Source: PNON01 sp963757065
GTDB lineage: Bacteria; Chloroflexota; Anaerolineae; Anaerolineales; Anaerolineaceae
DNA: 64,000 nt
NCBI GenBank assembly: GCA_963757065.1
Contig: CAVWQC010000001.1
Span: 577,753 to 641,752 of the forward strand
Reading direction: 5' to 3'
This document shows positions 34,508 through 42,824 of this stretch, in pieces. Under the pieces are notes generated by a model, which saw only the letters and a list, made by a program, of their open reading frames with translations, was not told where the DNA came from and ran no database searches. The number at the start of each line of letters is the position of its first letter. Position 1 is the first letter of the stretch. Position numbers and translations under genes: made by a program.

Positions 34508-35704
34508 TTAAAATTCGTCCCATTGGCTCATCATGGGGTGCAGGTTGGGGAAAAGTATCCGTCCTAATTGGATGGCTAAACCGCTACATTCCATCTCTGC
34601 CTGCCGGATGATCTCATCCGGCTCATCCGAACCGATCAGGAAGCGGGCTATATCAGCTCCCCCGCTGAGTACATTCTCTGAGATTCCATCTACTGTTATT
34701 TCGACTCTTCCTCGGTCCATCTTGATCATGGCTTTCTGAAAGCCAGCATCCATAAGCAGACTTCCCTGCCAATTTGCATATCGCGATTCTACCAGCCGCC
34801 TCTCTAATAGGGGGATAAGTTTGGTTAAGGTTCTTTGCAGGTTAATGATGCGTACCCGCCAACCGGATATATCAAAATACCGGTCTTCGACGATCACTGC
34901 CCCTCTGCGTAGGTACTGCAGTATGGGGTGCAGGTTCGGCAGGGTGAAGCAAGTCAGTTTTTCATAATCCTTTCCCTGGAAGAGGTCAGCTAAAACCGCC
35001 AATCCCTGATGCGGATCTCCTACGGCTTCCACACATTGGAATTCTTTGGGATTATCTTCATCCGGCATCGCCCGGATATATCCCTCAAGACTTCCATGCC
35101 CATCGAACCAACCGTACATATGCAGGTCATCCGGGTGCTTTTTTAAGTATGTTGGCCGTATAGCAGTACCGCTATAACCGGAGCATGCACGGTTATATAA
35201 TCCTTCCACTTCACCTATCTGCTCCACAGTCAACCGCTGATAAGGTTTTTGTAGCTTATGTTTCGCAATTTCCTCTGGCTTTATGTTGTAGTGGATATAG
35301 TTCCACGCCCGGGCATAACCCATTTTTACATAGTGCCTGCCACGCAGTATGCTTATGTCATATCCATCCTTCTCCATTGCAGCAAATGACTCTTGTGCTG
35401 CCAAATGCATCAGACCCTGCTTGCGGTAATCAGGATGAGTGGCAACCGCACCAATGCCGGCTACTTTGAGTTGTATCGATTCCAACCGCATCTGGTAACC
35501 CCACACCCCCCAGTGGTGGATCATCTTCTCGCCATCAAGTATTACCCGGGTTGTTTTCCAATCGTAGTTGCTGTTGCCGATATAGTTTTCACAGTATTGT
35601 TCCACATACTTACCTTCGGAAAATGTGTCTGCACAAAGCTGTCCGATTCGGAGTATGTGTGTATCCTGGTCGGGTTGAACGATGGAATAATTGGAAGTTT
35701 TCAT
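34508..35704 (-). CDS. GNAT-family N-acetyltransferase (Eis-like)
   Basis: 398 residues. An N-terminal GNAT domain contains the acetyl-CoA loop IGAVATHPDYRKQGLMHLAAQ (V-x-x-x-Y-R-K-x-G-L). A second GNAT-like region and a C-terminal sterol-carrier-like part (VEITVDGISENVLSGGADIARFLIGS) follow. This matches the Eis-type multi-domain acetyltransferases, some of which modify aminoglycosides or peptides. The substrate here cannot be told. It ends MSQWDEF, giving the C-terminal carboxylate that can act as general base in Eis-like enzymes. ATG 35704. Confidence 0.8.
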   Translation of the reverse strand: MKTSNYSIVQPDQDTHILRIGQLCADTFSEGKYVEQYCENYIGNSNYDWKTTRVILDGEKMIHHWGVWGYQMRLESIQLKVAGIGAVATHPDYRKQGLMHLAAQESFAAMEKDGYDISILRGRHYVKMGYARAWNYIHYNIKPEEIAKHKLQKPYQRLTVEQIGEVEGLYNRACSGYSGTAIRPTYLKKHPDDLHMYGWFDGHGSLEGYIRAMPDEDNPKEFQCVEAVGDPHQGLAVLADLFQGKDYEKLTCFTLPNLHPILQYLRRGAVIVEDRYFDISGWRVRIINLQRTLTKLIPLLERRLVESRYANWQGSLLMDAGFQKAMIKMDRGRVEITVDGISENVLSGGADIARFLIGSDEPDEIIRQAEMECSGLAIQLGRILFPNLHPMMSQWDEF

Positions 35705-35735
35705 GAATTAATTATAAGATAGATCTATATGCCTT

Positions 35736-36458
35736 TCAGTATAATCCGGGGATCAACCGGTAGCGCACGCGCTGAGCATATTCCTTGTACCCCGGTAACT
35801 CCTCCTGCAGGGTGCGGTCTTCCAATACAGTCCTCACCACAGCGATGACGAACGCGATCATCGCAGGAACGATCGTCCAAATTGAACTCAAAGCCAGGAC
35901 AATACCTGCCAGTGCCACTATATTTCCGCCATAACCCGGATGCCTTACGATCCTGTATGGTCCGCTGTCACAGACCACGTGCCCCCGGTCAGTTTGGATG
36001 CGCACTACCCCCGAAAAGAAACTGTTCTCAACCATAGCCCAGCATGCAAAGCTGTATCCAAGTGTAACAAGGGTGAAGCCAATAATAATAAGCCATAGCG
36101 GTAACTCAGCCGACCACCTGAAACGGTGATCCAATCCTGCCACGATCACCAATGGGAAGCCGACGCTTATTGCCATTAATGGGGCAAGGACTTTGTCCCA
36201 GGGTTTAACCCCTTCAGCCACTTTAAAACTATTTACTCGTTCAACCAGCAATCCCGGGTGCTGCCGTTCTGCCAAAATTCGCCCGCCAAATCCGGCCGCA
36301 ACGATCAGCAGCGAATAGACCCATGCCTGCCACCAGCTCAAATCCCCTGCGCATATGAACAGGCTGACCGGAATGAGGAGATATACAAAGAGTAATCTCA
36401 TCCACTGGCGGAAGTTAAGTGTTTGAACCTGCTTTTTAACTCCTGTCTTCGCTTCCAT
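35736..36458 (-). CDS. Isoprenylcysteine carboxyl methyltransferase-family membrane protein
   Basis: 240 residues with about five membrane segments. The C-terminal half has the ICMT/phospholipid methyltransferase signature GPYRIVRHPGYGGNIV with SAM-binding HPGY, and the terminal ELPGYKEYAQRVRYRLIPGLY with the conserved Glu/Tyr/Arg. It probably methylates a membrane-bound substrate using SAM. ATG 36458 follows GGGAGGAATGGT. It is divergent from a second ICMT-like gene at 36670. Confidence 0.8.
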   Translation of the reverse strand: MEAKTGVKKQVQTLNFRQWMRLLFVYLLIPVSLFICAGDLSWWQAWVYSLLIVAAGFGGRILAERQHPGLLVERVNSFKVAEGVKPWDKVLAPLMAISVGFPLVIVAGLDHRFRWSAELPLWLIIIGFTLVTLGYSFACWAMVENSFFSGVVRIQTDRGHVVCDSGPYRIVRHPGYGGNIVALAGIVLALSSIWTIVPAMIAFVIAVVRTVLEDRTLQEELPGYKEYAQRVRYRLIPGLY

Positions 36459-36669
36459 ACCATTCCTCCCGGTTTCACGAGTATGTGTCTGCAATTCCAT
36501 CATACAGCTTTTTAATCCGTTGTGAACAGGTCATTTACAGATAGCGCTGATCTGTGATTTACACCAGCCACTAAAGCTGCCGGGTTATCCAGTTATATCA
36601 AAATTGGTGTAAATTTATGGGTAAATCGTGCAATAATGGTAATATCTTCGAATGCACGAGGTGGAATCG

Positions 36670-37202
36670 ATGAATATTTTCCTTCGGTGGTCAAAAAAGG
36701 AGCAACCCTTGTTAACAAGAGTGATCGCCATGATATTTGCTGGCATTCTCTTTATATTCCTGATCCCGTACGCCCTCATCATCGCAATCCCCAAACTGGA
36801 TGCCCTGCTCCACTTGCCCTCCTTCTTCTTGGAATTGTCAATTTTCTAGTGGGGGGTATTATGCTTCTGACCGGCTTGTTCTTTGCCTGGTGGTCTATTG
36901 GCATGCAGCTCTTTAAAGCCAATGGCACACCGCTTCCAATAATACCCACCCAAAAGCTGCTGATCAGCGGACCTTTCAGATATTGCCGTAACCCGATGAC
37001 CTTCGGCACGATCTGTGCCTATGGAGGCGTCGCAGTGGCTGTCGGATCATTGGTTTCCCTGTTCACAGTTGCACTCTGTGGGGGATTGTTAATTGTCTAC
37101 CTCAAACGAATTGAGGAACACGAACTGGCCGCGCGTTTTGGTCAGGATTATCTGGACTATAAGGCGAAAACCCCGTTTATGATCCCGAAGTGGACCAGGT
37201 GA
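36670..37202 (+). CDS. ICMT/PEMT-like membrane methyltransferase (frameshift)
   Basis: About 178 residues. MNIFLRWSKKEQPLLTRVIAMIFAGILFIFLIPYALIIAIPKLD is one membrane region. A one-base shift near 36815 then joins LALLLLGIVNFLVGGIMLLTG. The catalytic end ISGPFRYCRNPMTFGTI with RNPM in place of RHPGY, and EEHELAARFGQDYLDYKAKTPFMIPKW, fits the small isoprenylcysteine or phospholipid methyltransferase type. The two such genes, divergent here, share only the fold. Substrate unknown. Confidence 0.75.
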
Positions 37203-37391
37203 AATTGATCCCGATCAAACCCAATGCGAAATAATATTGCTAGTTAAGGCGGTCATAAAACCTCCAAACAGGATTCGAAAATCTCATTGTCCCTTCTAGG
37301 CCTATAAGGACGTTCCTGCTAATTTAGAATTACTGATCTTTTATCATTCCTTTCTCAATTCTCATTTTCCTTCTTTGCTATAATTGTTCAC

Positions 37392-37781
37392 ATGGAAGAA
37401 GAGCTCATCGAACTTTCCCGACAATTCATCGCACGGGTCCAGTTGGATATGGGGAAAGACCTGGATTATGGTGTGGAATCGCTGGAATGGGCGGATGCCT
37501 GGATCGAAGTCTATCGTACCCGCATTCCAATGGAGGAAATTGAGATTCTAGCTGCACAGATCGGAGCATACTTCGGGCAGTGTCTCATTAATGGCTATGG
37601 TGGAGAATGGCACATCGATAACGCCAGTGATCCTCACAATGCTTCCCTGTTAGTGCGCATCAATCCCAAAACCGGAGTTTATCCTTTTGCCAAAGCGCTA
37701 AAACACCTGCAGCTGGGGGAAATCAAGTCGATCTATAAATTTTATGAGGCCTTGCCCGCCATTATGGGGATGAAGAAATAA
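37392..37781 (+). CDS. Hypothetical small soluble protein
   Basis: 129 residues without membrane segments. MEEELIELSRQFIARVQLDMG, then SLEWADAWIEVYRTR, LAAQIGAYFGQCLINGYGGEWHIDN and INPKTGVYPFAKALKHLQLGE. The core AYFGQCLINGYGGEW resembles DUF3806-like proteins, but this is not sure. It lies six bases before a DUF559 gene and is probably co-transcribed with it. Function unknown. Confidence 0.6.
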   Translation: MEEELIELSRQFIARVQLDMGKDLDYGVESLEWADAWIEVYRTRIPMEEIEILAAQIGAYFGQCLINGYGGEWHIDNASDPHNASLLVRINPKTGVYPFAKALKHLQLGEIKSIYKFYEALPAIMGMKK

Positions 37782-37786
37782 TCAAA

Positions 37787-38188
37787 GTGGAAAATAAAGA
37801 AAAACCTGACAGCTGGTATTCATCTCTTGATAATTGGAAAAAGCTTAAGCCATTTGCGCGTAAAATGCGGGATGAAATGACTTTTTCTGAGCGGGTATTA
37901 TGGAAATACTTGCGAAACCGGCAAATATTGGGATATAAATTTCGTCGCCAACATGTGATAGGCAGTTATATTGTCGATTTTTACTGCCATGAATTGAAAC
38001 TGGTTATTGAAGTGGATGGTTTATCTCATGAAGAACAAATCTTATATGATCAGAAAAGGCAGGATTATCTTGTGATTTCTGGCTTTTCGGTATTAAGATT
38101 TAAGAATGAGGATGTAGTTCAGAATACTAGTGGTGTGATTGATGAATTGATTTTTCAAATTAACCAAATCCATCAAAACCCCACCTAA
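37787..38188 (+). CDS. DUF559 endonuclease-domain protein
   Basis: 133 residues. A very-short-patch-repair-like nuclease fold: FARKMRDEMTFSERVLWKYLRN, KFRRQHVIGSYIVDFYCHELKLVIEVDG (the D-x-x-C and E-x-D part of the metal site) and VLRFKNEDVV. The family is common, often with flanking hairpin repeats, and its role is not clear. GTG 37787 begins the frame and follows six bases after the previous gene. Two perfect GC-rich hairpins start at its stop codon. Confidence 0.85.
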   Translation: MENKEKPDSWYSSLDNWKKLKPFARKMRDEMTFSERVLWKYLRNRQILGYKFRRQHVIGSYIVDFYCHELKLVIEVDGLSHEEQILYDQKRQDYLVISGFSVLRFKNEDVVQNTSGVIDELIFQINQIHQNPT

Positions 38189-38247
38189 CCTCCCCGAAAT
38201 CGGGGAGGATTTCTCTCCCCCGCAAGCGGGGGAGGTGGGAGGGGGTT
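38181..38247. repeat. Two adjacent GC-rich hairpins after the DUF559 gene
   Basis: CTCCCCG-AAAT-CGGGGAG and TCCCCCGC-AAGC-GGGGGA lie side by side, flanked by ACCTCCC/GGGAGGG repeats. REP-like or small mobile hairpin element; it may also act as a terminator. Confidence 0.7.
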
Positions 38248-38326
38248 ACCTTGTGGGGTATCACATTTCGAGTTCTGAACATGTCTATAGAGTCTATGAC
38301 TAGAAGCAGGTGTTTGTCACCTTTCC

Positions 38327-39508
38327 TTATGGGTATGATGTAGCAATTTGCTGCACTTGTGAACAATCCACATTGTTCTCAAATTCCACCCACTTACCAG
38401 TCACCCAACCCTGGTTGGTTGTCCCTTTATGTGTAACCTCAACAAACCACCATTCATTCCCGGGTGAACCGTTATCACTTCCAAGGACCACAGCCACATC
38501 ATTTTTATCAAGGTAGTCAACAACCTTTCCACTCGAATTGTCTGCCCTGTCTCTCATATTGACATACTCTGCAGTGTCCTTGATCTTAAGATAGCAAGTG
38601 CCGCTTGTTCTATCCGTCGACTTTGACGGTAATGGTGCTGACAATGCAGCCGGGTGCGGCAATAAATTCGGATAGTTAGTGGTAAGTTGTTTCACAGAAG
38701 TAACCAGTTTGGATATAGACCACACAACAAATGCACAACAACCAACCATTGCAACGATCATTAGGACAGCGCCAGCAACGTTAAATATAGTTGATATGGC
38801 TTTGGTTTTTCGCCTGAAGATCTCACCGAGACCAAGGAACGCCGGGGCGAGAAAAATGAGACGCATAAAAAAGACTAGATATAAAAAGTAGTTGCCAGTC
38901 CTTAAAGCAGAGACGAACGTAAAAAAGCTGTCCACGCCAAAAACCAAGATGAACAGTAACAAAGCCACGAATGATCTTCGTTGGGCGAAGAATCCTAATA
39001 GCAGGAATATCGCACCAAATATGATATTTGACCACCCAAATTTGAATGGGGCGAAAGCATCAATATCAATAAATATGGAAATGACACCGACGACCAGGTT
39101 AATGATCGCGACGATATACACCATATAAGCAGCATTATTGATAAACATCGCATTGTCATAACTGGTGATGGTTTTATAAATCGGTTGCCCGTTTCGCGTG
39201 ATTTGCAGACGGTGAGGTTGAAATGCAAACTTGGCGAGTTTGAAATTCAATATCGAACCATCAGAAATTGGCAGATCGTATCCAGATGATAATTCTTTTT
39301 GCGATAGTGTGGCTGCCAGGCCTCCATCGAACCAGATCTCAGTCTGTCTCCACTTGGCACTGGTAAAAATTTCAATTCTCTTTTCCCCACCAGCCTCAAT
39401 AGTATAAGCCATATGAGGCTGCTTTCTAGTCCAGAATATAATGCTAATAATAAGAATTACAGCTCCTACCCCAATAATGATCAAAGAATTTATGGCGACC
39501 GTGCTCAT
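38327..39508 (-). CDS. Membrane protein with C-terminal bacterial SH3 domain
   Basis: 393 residues. One N-terminal membrane helix (SLIIIGVGAVILIISIIFW) leads to a beta-rich cytosolic or periplasmic part (YTIEAGGEKRIEIFTSAKW). A block of about five hydrophobic segments at 125-270 follows. The last 100 residues are an SH3b domain: TAEYVNMRDRADNSSGKVVDYLDKNDVAVVLG, WWFVEVTHKG and GWVTGKWVEF. SH3b domains usually bind cell-wall peptides. ATG 39508 is preceded by GAGGGAAAG. Function unknown. Confidence 0.75.
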   Translation of the reverse strand: MSTVAINSLIIIGVGAVILIISIIFWTRKQPHMAYTIEAGGEKRIEIFTSAKWRQTEIWFDGGLAATLSQKELSSGYDLPISDGSILNFKLAKFAFQPHRLQITRNGQPIYKTITSYDNAMFINNAAYMVYIVAIINLVVGVISIFIDIDAFAPFKFGWSNIIFGAIFLLLGFFAQRRSFVALLLFILVFGVDSFFTFVSALRTGNYFLYLVFFMRLIFLAPAFLGLGEIFRRKTKAISTIFNVAGAVLMIVAMVGCCAFVVWSISKLVTSVKQLTTNYPNLLPHPAALSAPLPSKSTDRTSGTCYLKIKDTAEYVNMRDRADNSSGKVVDYLDKNDVAVVLGSDNGSPGNEWWFVEVTHKGTTNQGWVTGKWVEFENNVDCSQVQQIATSYP

Positions 39509-39902
39509 CTTTCCCTCTACTTACTCTTTGAATTGTGAATAAATGTGTTCCCTAAATAGTACTTTTATTTCTTCTCATTCAAACAAAAGTGAAGATATCC
39601 TCCATTATATACAAAAGTTTTTTAAAGCAATAATCACTCAAATACAATTCAAGTCAGGTTTTTTCTGTCTTGATTCCATTAATAGTGTTTGACTAAGATC
39701 TCTTTTTTGGAATATTCTCCTAATTCTGCTAAACAATTAATATATAAACAACGAAAAAACCCCAATTCCCATGAAAGTTCATATCAATTCTCCAGAATTA
39801 ATAGCCAGGTTGAGTAGTTGAAAGAATAAATGGATTGCTATAATAATCATTGGTTAACTAAATAATGCAATCCCGACAACAGATCAAGAAGGGAGAATGA
39901 GA
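39509..39902. other. AT-rich divergent intergenic region
   Basis: About 390 bases between divergent genes. It must hold two promoters, but I do not see convincing -35/-10 pairs. No RNA gene recognised. Confidence 0.4.
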
Positions 39903-40574
39903 ATGGATCAGATGAGCAGTATTCCTAATCTAGCAAAGGATGTTGAACGAATTCATAAGGTGATCACCCGTGGTCTAACTGTTGGGGTCACCCGGGGTGT
40001 AGACTTCATCAGGGATGGCTTCCCAGACAATAAAATGCAACCAGGCTTCTCCCTTTACATTCAAGCGTTGACTTCTGTGGTCACAGCGCATCATCAGAGT
40101 GAAGATGAAGTCTCTTTTCCAGTATTTAAACACAAGTTGCCAGCCACACCTTTTGACCGCTTATCCGCCGATCATGTCATGATTGAGACCAAAATAAATC
40201 AGATCAAAAGCACATTACCTGATTTGAACGGGACGAACCCTGTTGATGCTTTGGTGAAGGCAGTTGATGGACTGAAAAAAATTCTGACTGTATGGACACC
40301 CCATATTAACATCGAGGAATCATCATTTTCATCAGAAGCCATAGCCAGAGTGATGACCATAGAAGAACAAGGTCAACTATCTGGTGCGTTGGGAAAACAC
40401 TCACAGGAGCATGTCGGGGCACCTTTCATCGCGATGCCTTTTGTATTGTTTAACCTTAATCCAGTAGACCGGGCTGAGATGTCTGCCTTGCTGCCAAAGG
40501 TGGTCATCGAGGAACTCATTCCCGGTGAGTGGAAAGAAAAGTGGGCACCAATGAAACCTTTTCTTCTTGAATAA
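39903..40574 (+). CDS. Hemerythrin-like domain protein
   Basis: 223 residues, mostly helical. His and Glu residues at hemerythrin-like spacing: DVERIHKVITRG, VTAHHQSEDEVSFPVF (HHxxExxxxF) and RLSADHVMIE, then WTPHINIEESSF. This suggests a di-iron site that binds oxygen or nitric oxide. ATG 39903 is seven bases after GGGAG, while the ATG at 39897 is too close to it. The C-terminal part IEELIPGEWKEKWAPMKPF is family-specific. Stands alone. Confidence 0.8.
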   Translation: MDQMSSIPNLAKDVERIHKVITRGLTVGVTRGVDFIRDGFPDNKMQPGFSLYIQALTSVVTAHHQSEDEVSFPVFKHKLPATPFDRLSADHVMIETKINQIKSTLPDLNGTNPVDALVKAVDGLKKILTVWTPHINIEESSFSSEAIARVMTIEEQGQLSGALGKHSQEHVGAPFIAMPFVLFNLNPVDRAEMSALLPKVVIEELIPGEWKEKWAPMKPFLLE

Positions 40575-40606
40575 AAACACACCCGATGAGGGGGGCATCG
40601 GATGTG
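40575..40606 (-). terminator. Intrinsic terminator (minus strand)
   Basis: CACATCCGATG pairs with CATCGGGTGTG (one mismatch) followed by TTTTT on the minus strand. It faces the tRNA-Gly side and gives a second stop point behind it. It lies right after the hemerythrin gene. Confidence 0.65.
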
Positions 40607-40728
40607 AGTTGCAGATAAGATTGCTCTTATCTACAACATTATTTTACACTATCTGACGATAAAATCAAGGAAAATTGTCCGTATTTTTTCCATTTTCCAA
40701 ATATTTACTATTAGTACTATCTTCAGGA

Positions 40729-40830
40729 TAAAAACCCTCTCCTATGGGAGGGGCAGGGTGGGGTTGAGCGGGTGACGGTGGTGTATGCATCAGAGTGGCA
40801 CTCGGATGAATACCTCGATGGTGCCCGCAA
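40729..40830. repeat. Partial duplicate of the tRNA-Gly 3' end and its terminator
   Basis: AAAACCCTCTCCTATGGG and GAGCGGGTGACGG here parallel AAAACCCTCTCTTATGGG and GAGCGGGCGACGG at 40836-40887. ACTCGGA and CCCGCAAC of the tRNA also recur, separated by extra bases. It looks like a decayed copy of a tRNA-Gly 3' half plus terminator. Confidence 0.55.
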
Positions 40831-40834
40831 CAAA

Positions 40835-40866
40835 ATAAAAACCCTCTCTTATGGGAGAGGGCAGGG
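40835..40866 (-). terminator. Intrinsic terminator of tRNA-Gly
   Basis: On the minus strand, CCCTCTCCC-ATA-AGAGAGGG followed by TTTTTATTTT, about 10 bases after the tRNA 3' end. Confidence 0.75.
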
Positions 40867-40875
40867 TGAGGGCTG

Positions 40876-40947
40876 AGCGGGCGACGGGACTCGGACCCGC
40901 AACAACTTGCTTGGAAGGCAAGGACTCTACCATTGAGTTACACCCGC
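40876..40947 (-). tRNA. tRNA-Gly (anticodon TCC)
   Basis: A complete cloverleaf on the minus strand. Acceptor stem GCGGGTG pairs with CGCCCGC (one G-T wobble), the D-arm is CTC-AATGGTA-GAG, and the anticodon stem CTTGC/GCAAG encloses loop CTTCCAA with anticodon TCC. The T-arm reads GCGGG-TTCGAGT-CCCGT. CCA is not encoded. It reads GGA codons. It is followed by a strong terminator and, further on, by a decayed partial copy. Confidence 0.95.
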
Positions 40948-40979
40948 GATCAATCAATCGGAATTATAACCTTAAAACT

Positions 40980-41597
40980 TCAGGCACGACAAGGGTATTT
41001 ATAATTTTGATGTGAAGGGGTTGATGTGGATGGTAAGTTGGAGGTTATTGAATTCTTCCCCGTTCCTTCTTTATCCATTTCCATCAAAATGCTATATAAA
41101 AGTTCCAAAAGAACAGTTTTTACCGATTCTTTATCCATGGCTATACAAGACATCAACTTCACACCCGGGTCCAGTCGTAGAGCATGCCGAATATCATCAA
41201 CTTCCCATGCATCCGGACGATCCTGTTTATTTGCCGCGACTATATAAGGTGTAGGAGCATATGCTCTGAATGTTTCCAGGATGCTGCGAGCTTCCCTGAA
41301 AGTCTCGGGTCGCGTGCTATCCACCATGACGATAAACCCGAGCATCCCTTCAGATAATATTTCCCACATGAAGTCAAACCGTTTTTGCCCCGGGGTACCA
41401 AAAAGGTAAAGGACAAGGTCCTCATCAATGGTGATCCTGCCAAAATCCATTGCCACTGTGGTGGTCTCTTTGATCTGTTCGCTTTCCAGAGATACTTTCT
41501 TTTCGGTGGAGACAACTTCAATTTCGCTAACAGAACTTATCAGCTCTGTCTTGCCTGAATTGAAGGGACCGGTAACAACCATCTTAACGGTTTGCAT
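40980..41597 (-). CDS. MglA-like small GTPase
   Basis: 205 residues. The P-loop is GPFNSGKT at residues 10-17, the switch II region is FGTPGQKRF at about 66-74, and NKQD at about 130 is the G4 base-specificity motif. The order P-loop, FGTPG, NKQD is that of bacterial MglA/Rab-like GTPases that act as polarity or signalling switches. ATG 41597. The DUF4388 gene lies 23 bases upstream on the same strand; in related genomes such GTPases are paired with DUF4388 and Roadblock proteins. The target process is unknown. Confidence 0.85.
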   Translation of the reverse strand: MQTVKMVVTGPFNSGKTELISSVSEIEVVSTEKKVSLESEQIKETTTVAMDFGRITIDEDLVLYLFGTPGQKRFDFMWEILSEGMLGFIVMVDSTRPETFREARSILETFRAYAPTPYIVAANKQDRPDAWEVDDIRHALRLDPGVKLMSCIAMDKESVKTVLLELLYSILMEMDKEGTGKNSITSNLPSTSTPSHQNYKYPCRA

Positions 41598-41620
41598 AAT
41601 GCATCGACCTCACACCGAAA

Positions 41621-42437
41621 TTAAAGTGACCTTATTCTATTAATCAAACGATTCACAAGCGACCTCTGCTCTTCGCGATTTTGAGTTGGGAATACGCTTC
41701 GTCCTAATGAAGCCGTGGCACTCACAGGCCGAACGATCTCGATTAATCCTGCTTGTAGCAGACTGTAAACAACCCTTCTTATCTGCAGATCATCCATTTT
41801 GGTAGTTCTGGCGATCTGCTTGATCGAGTTCTTGGGATTGATAAACGATACCACCCGCCACTCTTCCACGTTGAGGTTGATGTTGCGCAAATTTGCTCCC
41901 GGCCGGGCGGTGAACTTCAATGCCATATCCAGGCTGGGGATTTCCTCCTGGAGTAACACCATCTCCTTGAGTTGGCGTGATCCTTCTATGATAAGGTTCT
42001 CAAGATCCACCCGCACCATGATCTTGCCATCTGGCGGCATCATTCCCGCTTCGAAGTGAAAGTATCCTTCCACCCAGGTGAACACTCGCCTTACCAGGTC
42101 GAGGTAATATTGCTGCAGACTGGAGAGTATGACATCCTGACTAAAAAATCCCGGCATTGATAAGCAGCAAACCAAGTTCTTTGTCTGTCATTTGTGCTGC
42201 ACGGACTTTTAACGATGCTGATTGTTGGGATGTGATTTTTTTTGTCAGTAACAAAATCGCTGGCAGGTTGTTCTCTTCCTGACCGATCTGGGCATACGAA
42301 AGTTTGCCGTCTCGAAAAGTGATCTGTGCAACTTCCACAGGTCCTTCGATCACCAGCATACCTGTTTTACAGGCCAGGTTGATCAGATTGAGTAATTGCG
42401 TAATCGAAAAATCACGCAAATTCCCCTGTAATGCCAT
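41621..42437 (-). CDS. DUF4388 protein (frameshift)
   Basis: About 272 residues after one repair. The N-terminal domain MALQGNLRDFSITQLLNLINLACKTGMLVIEG is the DUF4388 signature, with FRDGKLSYAQIG next. The frame breaks near 42145 in a T-run: INAGIF then stop, versus the continuing FSQDVILSSLQQYYLDLVRRVFTW. The C-terminal half has a winged-helix-like segment (NSIKQIARTTKMDDLQIRRVVYSLLQAGLIEIV). Together with the MglA-like GTPase it forms a likely signalling pair. ATG 42437. Confidence 0.8.
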
Positions 42438-42650
42438 TGAAAGCCCTCTTACGGCAATAAAATAACGTAAGTTTCTACGCCTGAATGTTTAAATTATATC
42501 TTGTAGAAATCGATGCGTCAAATTTTATTGGCGTTCACTTTTGTCCATGTGTTGATTTTGGTCATTTGTGCCCCACTATTTTGGAGATTGCTACACAAAC
42601 CCCTCTACAATGTTCTGATTAATTCTTATATTATTTTCACAAATAAGTGC

Positions 42651-42656
42651 TACAAT
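42651..42656 (+). promoter_or_regulatory. Possible -10 element of the short-ORF transcript
   Basis: TACAAT in an AT-rich stretch, with no good -35 at 16-18 bases. A transcript would start about 25 bases before the strong Shine-Dalgarno of the short ORF. Confidence 0.35.
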
Positions 42657-42705
42657 AAATTTGTAATTTCCTCACCATCCCATCGACAAGGAGGTGATGC
42701 CCAAA

Positions 42706-42765
42706 ATGAACGATAGTTTTAGTACCCAACCTAGCGCTGTGGCATCCCTCCTGATTGTCGAATGA
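42706..42765 (+). CDS. Short ORF (19 residues) with very strong ribosome binding site
   Basis: MNDSFSTQPSAVASLLIVE then stop. The ribosome binding site AAGGAGGTGATG (42688-42699) is almost fully complementary to the end of 16S rRNA and lies six bases before the ATG. The 3' half of the ORF is in a large hairpin. CCTCCT (42747-42752) inside the ORF can pair with AGGAGG (42689-42694) of its own site. It looks like a leader peptide or attenuator, but the next gene is on the other strand, so it may be a free small protein or dual-function RNA. Confidence 0.5.
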   Translation: MNDSFSTQPSAVASLLIVE

Positions 42766-42782
42766 TCAGGTTGCCACAGCGC
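42734..42782 (+). other. Long hairpin spanning the end of the short ORF
   Basis: Perfect 11-bp outer stem GCGCTGTGGCA (42734-42744) with TGCCACAGCGC (42772-42782), enclosing an inner perfect stem CCTGAT/ATCAGG. The stop codon of the short ORF lies in the inner loop and arm. The CCTCCT anti-Shine-Dalgarno lies between the two stems. Confidence 0.8.
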
Positions 42783-42786
42783 GGAT

Positions 42787-42816
42787 AGAGCCGCCCCAAC
42801 GGGAGCGGCTCTACTC
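42787..42816. terminator. Intrinsic terminator, possibly bidirectional
   Basis: AGAGCCGC (42787-42794) pairs with GCGGCTCT (42805-42812), followed by a broken T-tract (ACTCTTTAATT). It separates the short ORF from the convergent glycosyltransferase gene. Confidence 0.65.
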
Positions 42817-42824
42817 TTTAATTC

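Noticed and set aside
40729..40830. Second functional tRNA-Gly gene
   Set aside because: Only parts of the acceptor and T-arm are present, split by inserted bases; it cannot fold as a tRNA.
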